DNA of 64,000 nt, from the NCBI RefSeq assembly GCF_016107325.1, contig NZ_RCVT01000004.1, positions 205,074 to 269,073 of the forward strand, in the 5' to 3' direction. Both the position numbers and the translations under genes were made by a program. The stretch is from Sphingomonas sp. MA1305 (GTDB lineage: Bacteria; Pseudomonadota; Alphaproteobacteria; Sphingomonadales; Sphingomonadaceae). This document shows, piece after piece, positions 8,535-15,083 of the stretch. Position 1 is the first letter of the stretch; every line of letters begins with the position of its first letter. The notes beneath the pieces were generated by a model. The model was not told the origin of the DNA, ran no database searches, and saw only the letters and a program-made list of their open reading frames with translations.

Positions 8535-8563
8535 CGTGAACCGGAAACTACGTCCGGTTCACG
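8535..8563 (-). terminator. Hairpin downstream of the OsmC gene
   Basis: Perfect 11-bp stem (8535-8545 and 8553-8563) with a seven-base loop, about 43 bases past the stop of the minus-strand OsmC gene and just upstream of the glycine-zipper gene. It is a plausible terminator, but no U tract follows the stem. Confidence 0.45.
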
Positions 8564-8605
8564 TCACCGACAGGCGCAGCCGCCGCCCAGCCGAAGCGCC
8601 GCCGC

Positions 8606-9031
8606 TCAGCCGAAGCGGACGTCGAGCGCGATGTCGCAGTTGAGCACCTTCGAAACCGGGCAGCCGGCCTTGGCCTCGTTGGCGATCCGTTCGAACTCGG
8701 CGGGGTCGATGCCGTCGACCTGGCCGGTCAGGCTGAGCTGCGAACGGGTGATGGTGAAGCCATCGCCGTCCTTGTCGAGCGTCACCTTGGCGGTCGTTTC
8801 CAGATTGCCCTGGCTATGGCCGGCGCCGGCCAGCGCGAAGCTCAGCGCCATGGTGAAGCAGCTGGCGTGGGCGGCAGCGATCAGCTCTTCCGGATTGGTG
8901 CCCTTGCCGTCCTCGAAGCGGGTGTTGAAGCCATATTGCGTCTCGTCGAGCACGCCCGACTGGGTCGAGACATGGCCCTTGCCGTCCTTGCCGAGGCCTT
9001 CGTAGCGGGCGGAGCCCGAGCGGGTCACCAT
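8606..9031 (-). CDS. OsmC-family peroxiredoxin-like protein
   Basis: A 141-residue member of the OsmC/Ohr superfamily, which reduces organic hydroperoxides through two cysteines. The first lies in AAHASCFTMAL near residue 59 and the second in AGCPVSKVL near residue 125. The N-terminal SARYEG segment and TNPEELIAAAHA favour the OsmC branch over Ohr. The start at 9031 is supported by a GGAG ribosome site about eight bases upstream; a longer frame to 9118 lacks one. It is flanked by two glycine-zipper genes. Confidence 0.88.
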   Translation of the reverse strand: MVTRSGSARYEGLGKDGKGHVSTQSGVLDETQYGFNTRFEDGKGTNPEELIAAAHASCFTMALSFALAGAGHSQGNLETTAKVTLDKDGDGFTITRSQLSLTGQVDGIDPAEFERIANEAKAGCPVSKVLNCDIALDVRFG

Positions 9032-9168
9032 GATGCTGATCTCCTGAACACATGAATGGGGCGCCGCGAGTCTCCCCGCGACGCCCGGTCCAACGCGCCA
9101 CGCGCGTTTTGGCGGCATGATCGCCCGTGTCCGCTACCGCGCCGAGGCACGGCGGCGGACCGGCCGAA

Positions 9169-9483
9169 TCAGCGGCAGCCGCGGCGGCTGCGCTGGCTGC
9201 TGCGGTCGACCTCGCGGCCGAGCAGGCCGCCGGCGACCGCGCCGCCGAGCGTGCCGAGCGTGCGGTCGCCACGCGTGTCGATCGTGCGGCCGAGCAAGGC
9301 GCCGGCGACGCCGCCGACCACCAGGCCGGTGGTGCCGTCGGGCTTGCGGCAGCGCAGGCGGCCGCGATCGTCGCGCCACTCGCGATACTTGTAGCGCTGC
9401 GCACCGGCCTGCGACACCGGCACCACCATCGTCGCCGGCAGCACCATCGCGGTGCACCCCAGAGCGAGCATCAACTTACGCAT
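9169..9483 (-). CDS. Small secreted glycine-zipper (2TM) protein
   Basis: A 104-residue exported protein with a signal peptide (about residues 1-29, MRKLMLALG... to QAGAQ) and a double glycine-zipper (GLVVGGVAGALLG and GTLGGAVAGGLLG). It ends in a basic, Cys-containing tail. It shares the block CR(K/R).DGTTGL(I/V)VGG and the overall C-terminal layout with the protein at 7889-8479 but lacks that protein's charged repeat region. The start at 9483 opens the signal peptide. Its role is probably in the outer envelope; no precise function can be assigned. Confidence 0.75.
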   Translation of the reverse strand: MRKLMLALGCTAMVLPATMVVPVSQAGAQRYKYREWRDDRGRLRCRKPDGTTGLVVGGVAGALLGRTIDTRGDRTLGTLGGAVAGGLLGREVDRSSQRSRRGCR

Positions 9484-9594
9484 CGGAACAACTCCCTTTC
9501 GTGAAGAAACTGTCATGAAAACGTCGCCCGATTAGCGGGGGTTGCATGAACCCAGAACAACGTTCCATTCAGGAAACGACCGTCCCGAAACGGA

Positions 9595-9807
9595 TCAGCG
9601 CAGCGCCGCGATCGCTGCCGCGACATCGGCATTATCCGGCTGGTCGGTGTCGTCGCCGGTCGCGGCCGCCGTCGCATGGGCGGCCGCGTCGGTCCGATGG
9701 CGTTCGCCGGGCAGCGCATCGGCGAGGTCGGCCGCCGCCCAGACGATGCCGGCCGCCCAGAGCAACGCCGCCCAGCGGCTGCGGAACAGGCGCGGGCCGG
9801 GCAGCAT
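9595..9807 (-). CDS. Small single-helix hypothetical protein
   Basis: A possible 70-residue protein with one predicted membrane helix (WAALLWAAGIVWAAADLADA, about residues 12-31) and an acidic, Ala/Asp/Thr-rich tail ending in ADVAAAIAALR. The frame extends upstream, but that part is low-complexity Arg/Pro and looks non-coding. It lies between two same-strand genes. The evidence is hydropathy and position only. Confidence 0.4.
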   Translation of the reverse strand: MLPGPRLFRSRWAALLWAAGIVWAAADLADALPGERHRTDAAAHATAAATGDDTDQPDNADVAAAIAALR

Positions 9808-9946
9808 CGCCGCGCAGTCTGCACGCCGATCCCTTGCCGCCGGCTTGCCGGACGGGGTTAATCGTGGGCCATCCCCATCGCCATTGTCGCCGTCGCCAGG
9901 GCGGGTCGCAGCCGGAAAGTCGCAAAGGTCGCACCGATCACCCCCG

Positions 9947-10513
9947 TCAGGCGAGCGGCGGCGGCGGCGGCGGCAGCGGCACGTCATAGTCCGCCGCGCC
10001 GAGCGGTTCCGGCGGGCAATCCTCCGGTGCGACGTCGGTCAGCGCGGCGAGCGCATCGGGCAGGTCGCCGAGCGCCCAGACCGAGCGGCGGTCGCTGCGC
10101 GCGATATTGGCGGGGATCGGGCCGAACAGATGCGGCATCATCTTGCCGAGTAGGAAGACGAGCAGCCGGTCCGACGGCACCCGCGTCTCCGACACCAATT
10201 CGCCGTCCTTCCACACGGTGCGTGCGCTGCCGTGGATCGCGCGGTCGAAGGCGATGCCGAGCAAGCGGTGGCTGGCGGCGAGTTGCGCATGGTCCCAGGC
10301 CTTGGCGAAGGCGGCGCCGAGCGGATGCGCGCGCAGCCGATAGGCGGAGCGTGGGGTGAGGCCGACCGATTCGGCCGCGGCGGTGACGCAGCCGCTTTCC
10401 GCCAGCGTGGTGAGGAAGCGGCGCTGGCGATCGGCGGTCCAGCCGTCGTGGCGCGGGCGCAGCGCGACGGGCTGGAAATCGGGATCCGGATCGATCGGGG
10501 CAGTGGCGGTCAT
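9947..10513 (-). CDS. Helix-turn-helix protein, orphan
   Basis: A 188-residue protein. Residues about 25-60 form a helix-turn-helix like those of terminase small subunits and resolvase tails: WTADRQRRFL, then AESGCVTAAAESVGLTP and SAYRLR. The middle is helical and the C-terminus is an unusual proline run (LPPPPPPP). No phage genes are nearby, so a terminase role is unlikely; similar HTH proteins occur as stand-alone chromosomal genes. An AAGGAG ribosome site lies about seven bases upstream of the ATG. A TAACC-N5-GGTTA dyad upstream could be its operator. Confidence 0.7.
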   Translation of the reverse strand: MTATAPIDPDPDFQPVALRPRHDGWTADRQRRFLTTLAESGCVTAAAESVGLTPRSAYRLRAHPLGAAFAKAWDHAQLAASHRLLGIAFDRAIHGSARTVWKDGELVSETRVPSDRLLVFLLGKMMPHLFGPIPANIARSDRRSVWALGDLPDALAALTDVAPEDCPPEPLGAADYDVPLPPPPPPLA

Positions 10514-10546
10514 GACAGGCTCCTTCGTTTGAGGGAGTCGATCACC

Positions 10547-10561
10547 TAACCAAATAGGTTA
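10547..10561. promoter_or_regulatory. AT-rich dyad upstream of the HTH gene
   Basis: Perfect inverted repeat TAACC-AAATA-GGTTA, 34 bases upstream of the ATG of the HTH gene and about 90 upstream of the exbD-like gene. It is a plausible protein-binding site; no regulator is known for it. Confidence 0.3.
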
Positions 10562-10596
10562 TTGTAGGACATGGTCGCGACTACCCAAGGTGGCGG

Positions 10597-10625
10597 TTGA
10601 CGGCAGTCGGGGCGTATGATGTTAT
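10597..10625 (+). promoter_or_regulatory. Possible sigma-70 promoter of the exbD-like gene
   Basis: TTGACG at 10597-10602 and TGTTAT at 10620-10625, separated by 17 bases, lie 28 bases upstream of the ATG at 10654. The -35 element matches the consensus at five of six positions; the -10 match is moderate. Confidence 0.35.
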
Positions 10626-10653
10626 CACGTTACATATAGCCGGGAGAAAGAGG

Positions 10654-11076
10654 ATGCGTCGCCTTCGTCCTGCCACCGTCGCCAGTGCCGAGATCGGCGA
10701 GCCGATCGCCGCGCTCAATATCACGCCGCTGATCGACGTGCTGCTGGTGTTGCTGGTGATGATGATCCTGACCCTGCCGCAGGTGCTGCACCAGGTGCCG
10801 ATCGACCTGCCGCAGAGCGGGCCGGTGCCGGTCGCGGAGCGGGTGGTGCATACGCTCGATCTGGCGCGCGGCGGGGCGGTGACGCTGGACGGCGCGGCGG
10901 TGGCCGATGCGGCGCTGCCCGAACGGCTGGCCGCGGTGAAGGCGGACCCGGCGTCGGTGCTGGTGATGCACACCGACCCGGAGGCGCGCTACGAACGCTT
11001 CGACCAGACGCTGGCGGTGGTGAAGCGCGCGGGGATCACCCGGTTGGGGTTCGTGGGGAATGGGCCGTTGGGGTGA
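10654..11076 (+). CDS. ExbD/TolR-family biopolymer transport protein
   Basis: A 140-residue inner-membrane protein with the ExbD/TolR layout: short cytoplasmic N-terminus, one helix at about residues 25-45 (NITPLIDVLLVLLVMMILT, whose Asp is the proton-relay residue), then a periplasmic domain. Together with ExbB/TolQ partners, such proteins harness the proton motive force for TonB or Tol systems. The ATG at 10654 follows a GGGAGAAAGAGG ribosome site. No exbB, tolQ or tonB gene is in the window, so the partner must be encoded elsewhere. Confidence 0.85.
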   Translation: MRRLRPATVASAEIGEPIAALNITPLIDVLLVLLVMMILTLPQVLHQVPIDLPQSGPVPVAERVVHTLDLARGGAVTLDGAAVADAALPERLAAVKADPASVLVMHTDPEARYERFDQTLAVVKRAGITRLGFVGNGPLG

Positions 11077-11079
11077 AGT

Positions 11080-12540
11080 TCAAGCTTTACTGGCAGACAA
11101 TCTAGGTGTTGCGTCTATTACCAAAACTTCTGGCGCAGCCCCCGTTTGAGAAATTTGAATTTCTCTCGCGGCTTCAACCTGTTTCAGCTTCTTTCCCATG
11201 CCGCCGACATCGATGATGATGTATTTACTTGAGAAGGCCTTCTCGGCAGAATTGTAGATGTCGAGCTGCTTAGCAAAACCCTGCGGAACTTTCGGATTTC
11301 TGGATAACTTCATTTCGACCAGGATTCTATCGTTGATCCCGGTAGAAAATTTGAAATCAACCGGCCCCCGACCTGTCTCCGCTTCAGGGGTGACATCGAG
11401 ATTGTTTGCTTCGCAATATGACAGCGCAGTCATGTAGAATAATCTTTGTGCCGACTTCTCAAGTCGCGGCTGCCCATTGTCAGTGTAGAATTCTCTCCAG
11501 AGGTCTCGTTCCTCAATTAAATGCCGAAATTGCTCAATTATCTTATCAACTATAATCGCGGTCGACAGGGCATCTTTTGATTTTGGCTTTTCTATGCATA
11601 GCGGAAATTCATTGTTAATGCGCTCTGCAAAGTTTCTCCAAACGAACTCTCCAAGCTTGTCATTCGCGAAATCGTAAGGCTTCCCGTCCATTCCATGAAT
11701 CATGTCGAGGAGGTCGCCGAAAGAATCCGAACTCGATGTCGCCCACTCTTTCAATCTAGATTTGCTCTCAAGAGTTTTTCTCGACCAAAGGCTTGCGATG
11801 TTTGCGTTCAAGCTATCTCTAAAGCTCTTGTTTTCTTCACTCGTCTGCTGGATGCCGGACCAGTCGAGCGCTACCGGCAAGTCCCGCAGAACGTCCAGCG
11901 GCATTAATATGACAGGGACGCGTCGGCTATTTATAAGAGGATTCCGAGGAAAACGAGCTTCGTACCTTAGGCCGTTGCGTAGGGTAATGGCAAAAAGCTC
12001 AACTGGCACGCCAAGGTTCTGGGTTATTCGATTATTAAATTCAATAATTTCGGCAAAGCATACGTTGGTGAACATGTCCCCTATCATGTCTGGGCCAAAG
12101 TCTTCTTCAAAAAGGCCCACAGCCATAAATAGGTCAGGATCGTCTATACCAAGTGAGGCGACCTGAAAGCCGGTTGTCGCCAACCGATCGGTCATTACCG
12201 GGCCGGAGCCCGATCCTGATATCGACCCTTCGCCATAACCAAGGCATGTGCCTTGGATTTCAGGAAAGGAAAGCAGCCTGAAAGCTGCTTTCCAAATAGC
12301 GCTATTTTTATCGCCCTTACTATGAAGGAGTAGCCGGCGGACTTTTTCGAAGTATTCGTCGAAGGTGGATCTCGCGGCCCGCATCTCCGGATGGGAGCTG
12401 GTATCAAGCAGCATAGGATCAGGAAACAACTTGGTGTCTATGTTGAGAGAAGGATCGAAAGCTCCTTCCGACAATAATATAGATGGCTTAATACCAAAAT
12501 GTCTACTGAATAGATGTGGCTTGATACTGCTTCGTCTCAC
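11080..12540 (-). CDS. PD-(D/E)XK nuclease-like protein of unknown family, AT-rich
   Basis: A 486-residue protein I do not recognise as a named family. The C-terminal part (about residues 370-460) holds a candidate PD-(D/E)XK core: GPVDFKF, then ILVEMKLS (the D...E-x-K pattern), followed by a helix and the strand KYIIIDVGG. The N-terminal half has Gly-rich and DP-rich segments (YGEGSISGSGSG, GIDDPDLF, GPDMIGDM). The GTG start at 12540 has a GGAG site seven bases upstream, inside the end of nrdB; the four-base gap suggests co-transcription. Base composition and codon use are far more A+T-rich than the neighbours, pointing to horizontal transfer. A defence or restriction role is inferred. Confidence 0.7.
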   Translation of the reverse strand: MRRSSIKPHLFSRHFGIKPSILLSEGAFDPSLNIDTKLFPDPMLLDTSSHPEMRAARSTFDEYFEKVRRLLLHSKGDKNSAIWKAAFRLLSFPEIQGTCLGYGEGSISGSGSGPVMTDRLATTGFQVASLGIDDPDLFMAVGLFEEDFGPDMIGDMFTNVCFAEIIEFNNRITQNLGVPVELFAITLRNGLRYEARFPRNPLINSRRVPVILMPLDVLRDLPVALDWSGIQQTSEENKSFRDSLNANIASLWSRKTLESKSRLKEWATSSSDSFGDLLDMIHGMDGKPYDFANDKLGEFVWRNFAERINNEFPLCIEKPKSKDALSTAIIVDKIIEQFRHLIEERDLWREFYTDNGQPRLEKSAQRLFYMTALSYCEANNLDVTPEAETGRGPVDFKFSTGINDRILVEMKLSRNPKVPQGFAKQLDIYNSAEKAFSSKYIIIDVGGMGKKLKQVEAAREIQISQTGAAPEVLVIDATPRLSASKA

Positions 12541-12544
12541 ATGA

Positions 12545-13603
12545 TTACTCCGCCGCCACCCCAGCCCGCGAGAACATGTCACCTTCAACGGCGCCCAAAT
12601 CCTCGTTCGCCGGCTTGCTGCCCTTGGCCTTCTGGCGCTTGTCGAAGCTGTCCCAGACGTCGTTCCACTGGCCCTTGGTCGCCGCCTTCGAATATTCGGT
12701 GGCGCGGGTTTCAAAGAAATTGGCGTGCTCGACACCGTTGAGCAGCGGCGTCAGCCACGGCAGCGGGTGTTCGTCGATCATGTAGATCGGCTTGAGGCCG
12801 AGCTGGCCGAGCCGCCAGTCCGCGATGTAGCGGATGTACTTCTTGATCTCCTTGGGCTTCATGCCCTCGACCGGGCCCATCTCGAAGGCGAGGTCGATGA
12901 AATTGTCCTCCAGCCGGATCGTCGTCTGGCAGACGTCGGCGATGTCGTCCTTGACCGCCTTGGTCAGGCACTGCCGCTCCTGGCAGAAGGCATGGAACAT
13001 GCGGATGATGCCTTCGCAATGCAGGCTCTCGTCGCGCACCGACCAGCTGACGATCTGGCCCATGCCCTTCATCTTGTTGAAGCGCGGGAAGTTCATCAGC
13101 ATCGCGAAGCTGGCGAACAGCTGCACGCCTTCGGTGAAGCCGCCGAACATGGCGAGCGTGCGGGCGATGTCCTCGTCGCTGTCGACGCCGAAGTTCTGCA
13201 TATAGTCATGCTTGTCCTTCATCTCGGCATATTCGAGGAAGGCGCCGTATTCGCTCTCGGGCATGCCGATCGTGTCGAGCAGATGGCTGTAGGCGGCGAT
13301 GTGCACCGTCTCCATGTTGCTGAACGCGGTCAGCATCATCTTGACCTCGGTCGGCTTGAACACGCGGCCGTATTTCTCGTGGTAGCAATCCTGCACCTCG
13401 ACGTCGGCCTGGGTGAAGAAGCGGAAGATCTGGGTGAGCAGGTTGCGCTCGTGATCGGTCAGCTTCTGCGCCCAGTCGCGGCAATCCTCGCCCAAGGGCA
13501 CTTCCTCGGGCAGCCAGTGGAGCTGCTGCTGACGCTTCCAGAACTCGAACGCCCAGGGGTATTCGAACGGCTTGTACTGCTTGGAGGCTTGGAGGAGGGG
13601 CAT
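12545..13603 (-). CDS. nrdB: Ribonucleotide reductase class I beta subunit
   Basis: A 352-residue NrdB, the radical-generating small subunit that pairs with NrdA to reduce ribonucleotides. Metal-site helices are visible: ADVEVQDCYHEKY; METVHIAAYSH near residue 100, where the ExxH ligands are followed by a Tyr at the spacing of the radical tyrosine; and DESLHCEG with further Glu/His ligands. The C-terminal HANFFETRATEYSKA region is typical of class I beta subunits. There is no N-terminal ATP cone. Two membrane-protein genes precede it within a few bases. nrdA is on the same strand about 1.5 kb upstream, not adjacent. Confidence 0.95.
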   Translation of the reverse strand: MPLLQASKQYKPFEYPWAFEFWKRQQQLHWLPEEVPLGEDCRDWAQKLTDHERNLLTQIFRFFTQADVEVQDCYHEKYGRVFKPTEVKMMLTAFSNMETVHIAAYSHLLDTIGMPESEYGAFLEYAEMKDKHDYMQNFGVDSDEDIARTLAMFGGFTEGVQLFASFAMLMNFPRFNKMKGMGQIVSWSVRDESLHCEGIIRMFHAFCQERQCLTKAVKDDIADVCQTTIRLEDNFIDLAFEMGPVEGMKPKEIKKYIRYIADWRLGQLGLKPIYMIDEHPLPWLTPLLNGVEHANFFETRATEYSKAATKGQWNDVWDSFDKRQKAKGSKPANEDLGAVEGDMFSRAGVAAE

Positions 13604-13606
13604 AAG

Positions 13607-13975
13607 TCAGGTCCTTGAGACTAATTCGTAGAGATCGGTAAGTAGGTCGAGGGCGCCGATCACGGCGACAATCCAGCCGAGCATGCGCTGTGTCGGATTG
13701 CCGCCCTGCCTTGGCGTAAACAGGCCACGGATCAGGCAGACGCCCGCCGTCGGAAGATACAAATGGCCGAGCAGCCGGTGCCAGGTGGGAACCGAGGCAG
13801 GATGCAGGGCGAGCACTTCGACCGCGGTGACGAGGCCGAAGCCGAACAGCACCCAACTGATTGCGTAGACCGCGCGATCACCTAGGGGGCCTGCCGGACC
13901 CTGCGCGCGTACCATGCCGATGGCGAACATCGCGCCGGAGGCTAGCGAGAGCAGGAGATAGAGCAGTGGGCTCAT
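13607..13975 (-). CDS. Small integral membrane protein upstream of nrdB
   Basis: A 122-residue protein with about four membrane helices (residues 3-24, 34-55, 69-90 and 98-118). A conserved-looking VPTWHRLLGHLYLP motif lies between helices 2 and 3; its His residues could be functional. The ATG at 13975 overlaps the stop of the preceding small gene (ATGA), and its stop lies three bases before nrdB. I do not recognise the family. The tight packing suggests transcription into nrdB, though a functional link is not shown. Confidence 0.65.
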   Translation of the reverse strand: MSPLLYLLLSLASGAMFAIGMVRAQGPAGPLGDRAVYAISWVLFGFGLVTAVEVLALHPASVPTWHRLLGHLYLPTAGVCLIRGLFTPRQGGNPTQRMLGWIVAVIGALDLLTDLYELVSRT

Positions 13976-14175
13976 CCGCCGACGCTCCATCGCTGCATCT
14001 GGCTGGCGCCGACCGCGAGCAGGATGCCCGCCGACAGCGCCATGATGCCGACCATGCGCAGCACATAGGTGCGCGCCGGCCCGCCCTCGCGCAGCAGCAG
14101 CAGCAGCAGGCTGGCGGCGCCGATCAGGATCAGCACCACCGCGACCGCATACATGATGAGCGACTGACGGATCAT
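13972..14175 (-). CDS. Small two-helix membrane protein
   Basis: A 67-residue hydrophobic protein with helices at about residues 7-27 and 38-58, separated by a REGGPARTY loop. It overlaps the next gene by four bases (ATGA) and appears to be the first gene of a run through the next membrane gene and nrdB. The function is unknown. Confidence 0.6.
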   Translation of the reverse strand: MIRQSLIMYAVAVVLILIGAASLLLLLLREGGPARTYVLRMVGIMALSAGILLAVGASQMQRWSVGG

Positions 14176-14231
14176 GCATCCATTCCCCGTGATGCTCGTT
14201 TCGCGTCCGACCCTATCGAAGGAGGAACGTC

Positions 14232-14483
14232 GTGCACGATCATAGCAACATCAAGGAACATATGAAGGTCATCGGCGCCGACGGCGTCCATGTCGGCACC
14301 GTCGACCATGTCGATGGCGAGCGCATCAAGCTGACCAAGAACGATTCGCCGAGCACCGAGGACGGGCAGGGCGGCAAGCATCACTATCTGCCGGCCGGTC
14401 TGGTCGCGGAGATCGAGGGCGACACCGTGCGCCTGTCGGCGACCGCGCAGAACGCCGTCGACATGTTCGAAGAGGCGGAGTGA
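14232..14483 (+). CDS. DUF2171 domain protein
   Basis: An 83-residue protein of the DUF2171 family, a small PRC-barrel-like beta domain found in stress-related loci. Visible features are IKEHMKVIGADGVHVGTVDHVDG at the N-terminus and the HHYLPAGLV strand after a charged loop. The GTG start at 14232 is preceded by an AAGGAGGAA ribosome site at good spacing. It diverges from the nrdB cluster. A palindromic repeat follows its stop within ten bases. Confidence 0.85.
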   Translation: MHDHSNIKEHMKVIGADGVHVGTVDHVDGERIKLTKNDSPSTEDGQGGKHHYLPAGLVAEIEGDTVRLSATAQNAVDMFEEAE

Positions 14484-14489
14484 GCCATA

Positions 14490-14550
14490 CTCTCCCTCTC
14501 CCACTGGGAGAGGGAGGGAGCCGCCGGCAGGCGGCGGAAGGGTGAGGGTG
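14490..14550. repeat. Palindromic repeat, left copy flanking the DUF559 gene
   Basis: A CTCTCCC / GGGAGAG hairpin is followed by GGGAGCCGCCGGC...GGCGGAAGGGTGAGGGTG. The same sequence, reverse-complemented, lies on the other side of the DUF559 gene at 14932-14986, and a relative in this orientation is at 15003-15062. Confidence 0.75.
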
Positions 14551-14557
14551 GTGCCGG

Positions 14558-14932
14558 TCATGCGGTGCCGCCCTTTTTCGTGTCCGCCACACGCGCGCCG
14601 ACGTTCGCCACGACACCGTCGAGGTTCATCATCACATCGGCGTTGGCGAAGCGGATCACGTCATACCCTTCGGACTCGAGGAAGCGGGTGCGCTGCGCGT
14701 CCCGTTCCGGTTTCAGCGCGTGGTCGTCGCCGTCGACCTCGATGATGAGGCGTTCGGAAAAGCAGAGGATGTCGGCATAGAACGGACCGACCGGCGCCTG
14801 GTGACGCCATTTCAGATGCGGAAAGGCTTCGCGCAGCGCGCGCAGCACCCAGCGTTCGGGTGCGGACGCCGCGCGGCGGAGCTGGCGGGCGCGCTGGACG
14901 GTGCCGGAGCGATGATTGTCGTAACTGCGCAC
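14558..14932 (-). CDS. DUF559 (VSR-like) endonuclease-domain protein
   Basis: A 124-residue protein of the DUF559 family, which has the fold of very-short-patch-repair and restriction endonucleases. The core reads PERWVLRALREAFP, then VGPFYADILCF and LIIEVDGDDHA near residue 70, matching the family's D...EvDG..H active-site pattern, followed by RTRFLESEGYDVIRFANADV. The GTG at 14932 was chosen because the frame upstream translates only repeat DNA. The gene sits exactly between inverted copies of a palindromic repeat. Mobility or a repair role is conjectural. Confidence 0.8.
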   Translation of the reverse strand: MRSYDNHRSGTVQRARQLRRAASAPERWVLRALREAFPHLKWRHQAPVGPFYADILCFSERLIIEVDGDDHALKPERDAQRTRFLESEGYDVIRFANADVMMNLDGVVANVGARVADTKKGGTA

Positions 14933-14986
14933 ACCCTCACCCTTCCGCCGCTCCGCGGCTCCCTCCCTCTCCCGATGGGAGAGGGA
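14932..14986. repeat. Palindromic repeat, inverted right copy
   Basis: Reverse-complement relative of 14490-14550: CACCCTCACCCTTCCGCC, then GCGGCTCCCTCC and a CTCTCCC-GAT-GGGAGAG hairpin. It starts on the first bases of the DUF559 gene. Confidence 0.75.
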
Positions 14987-15002
14987 ATTAGCGGCAACCT
15001 GC

Positions 15003-15062
15003 ACCCCTCTCCCGCCGGGAGAGGGAGGGGCCCATCGCGTCAGCGATGGGAGGGTGAGGGTG
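15003..15062. repeat. Palindromic repeat, third copy
   Basis: CCCTCTCCC-GCC-GGGAGAGGG hairpin followed by a CCCATCGC...GCGATGGG hairpin and the shared end GGGTGAGGGTG. It has the same orientation as the copy at 14490-14550 and lies just beyond the 3' end of nrdA. Confidence 0.7.
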
Positions 15063-15083
15063 TCAGCGAACGGCCCGATCACC

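Noticed and set aside
9947..10513. Prophage terminase small subunit
   Set aside because: HTH similarity only; no large terminase, portal or capsid genes nearby.
14490..15062. CRISPR array
   Set aside because: Only three imperfect palindromic copies in mixed orientation, one gene-sized spacing, no regular spacers and no cas genes.
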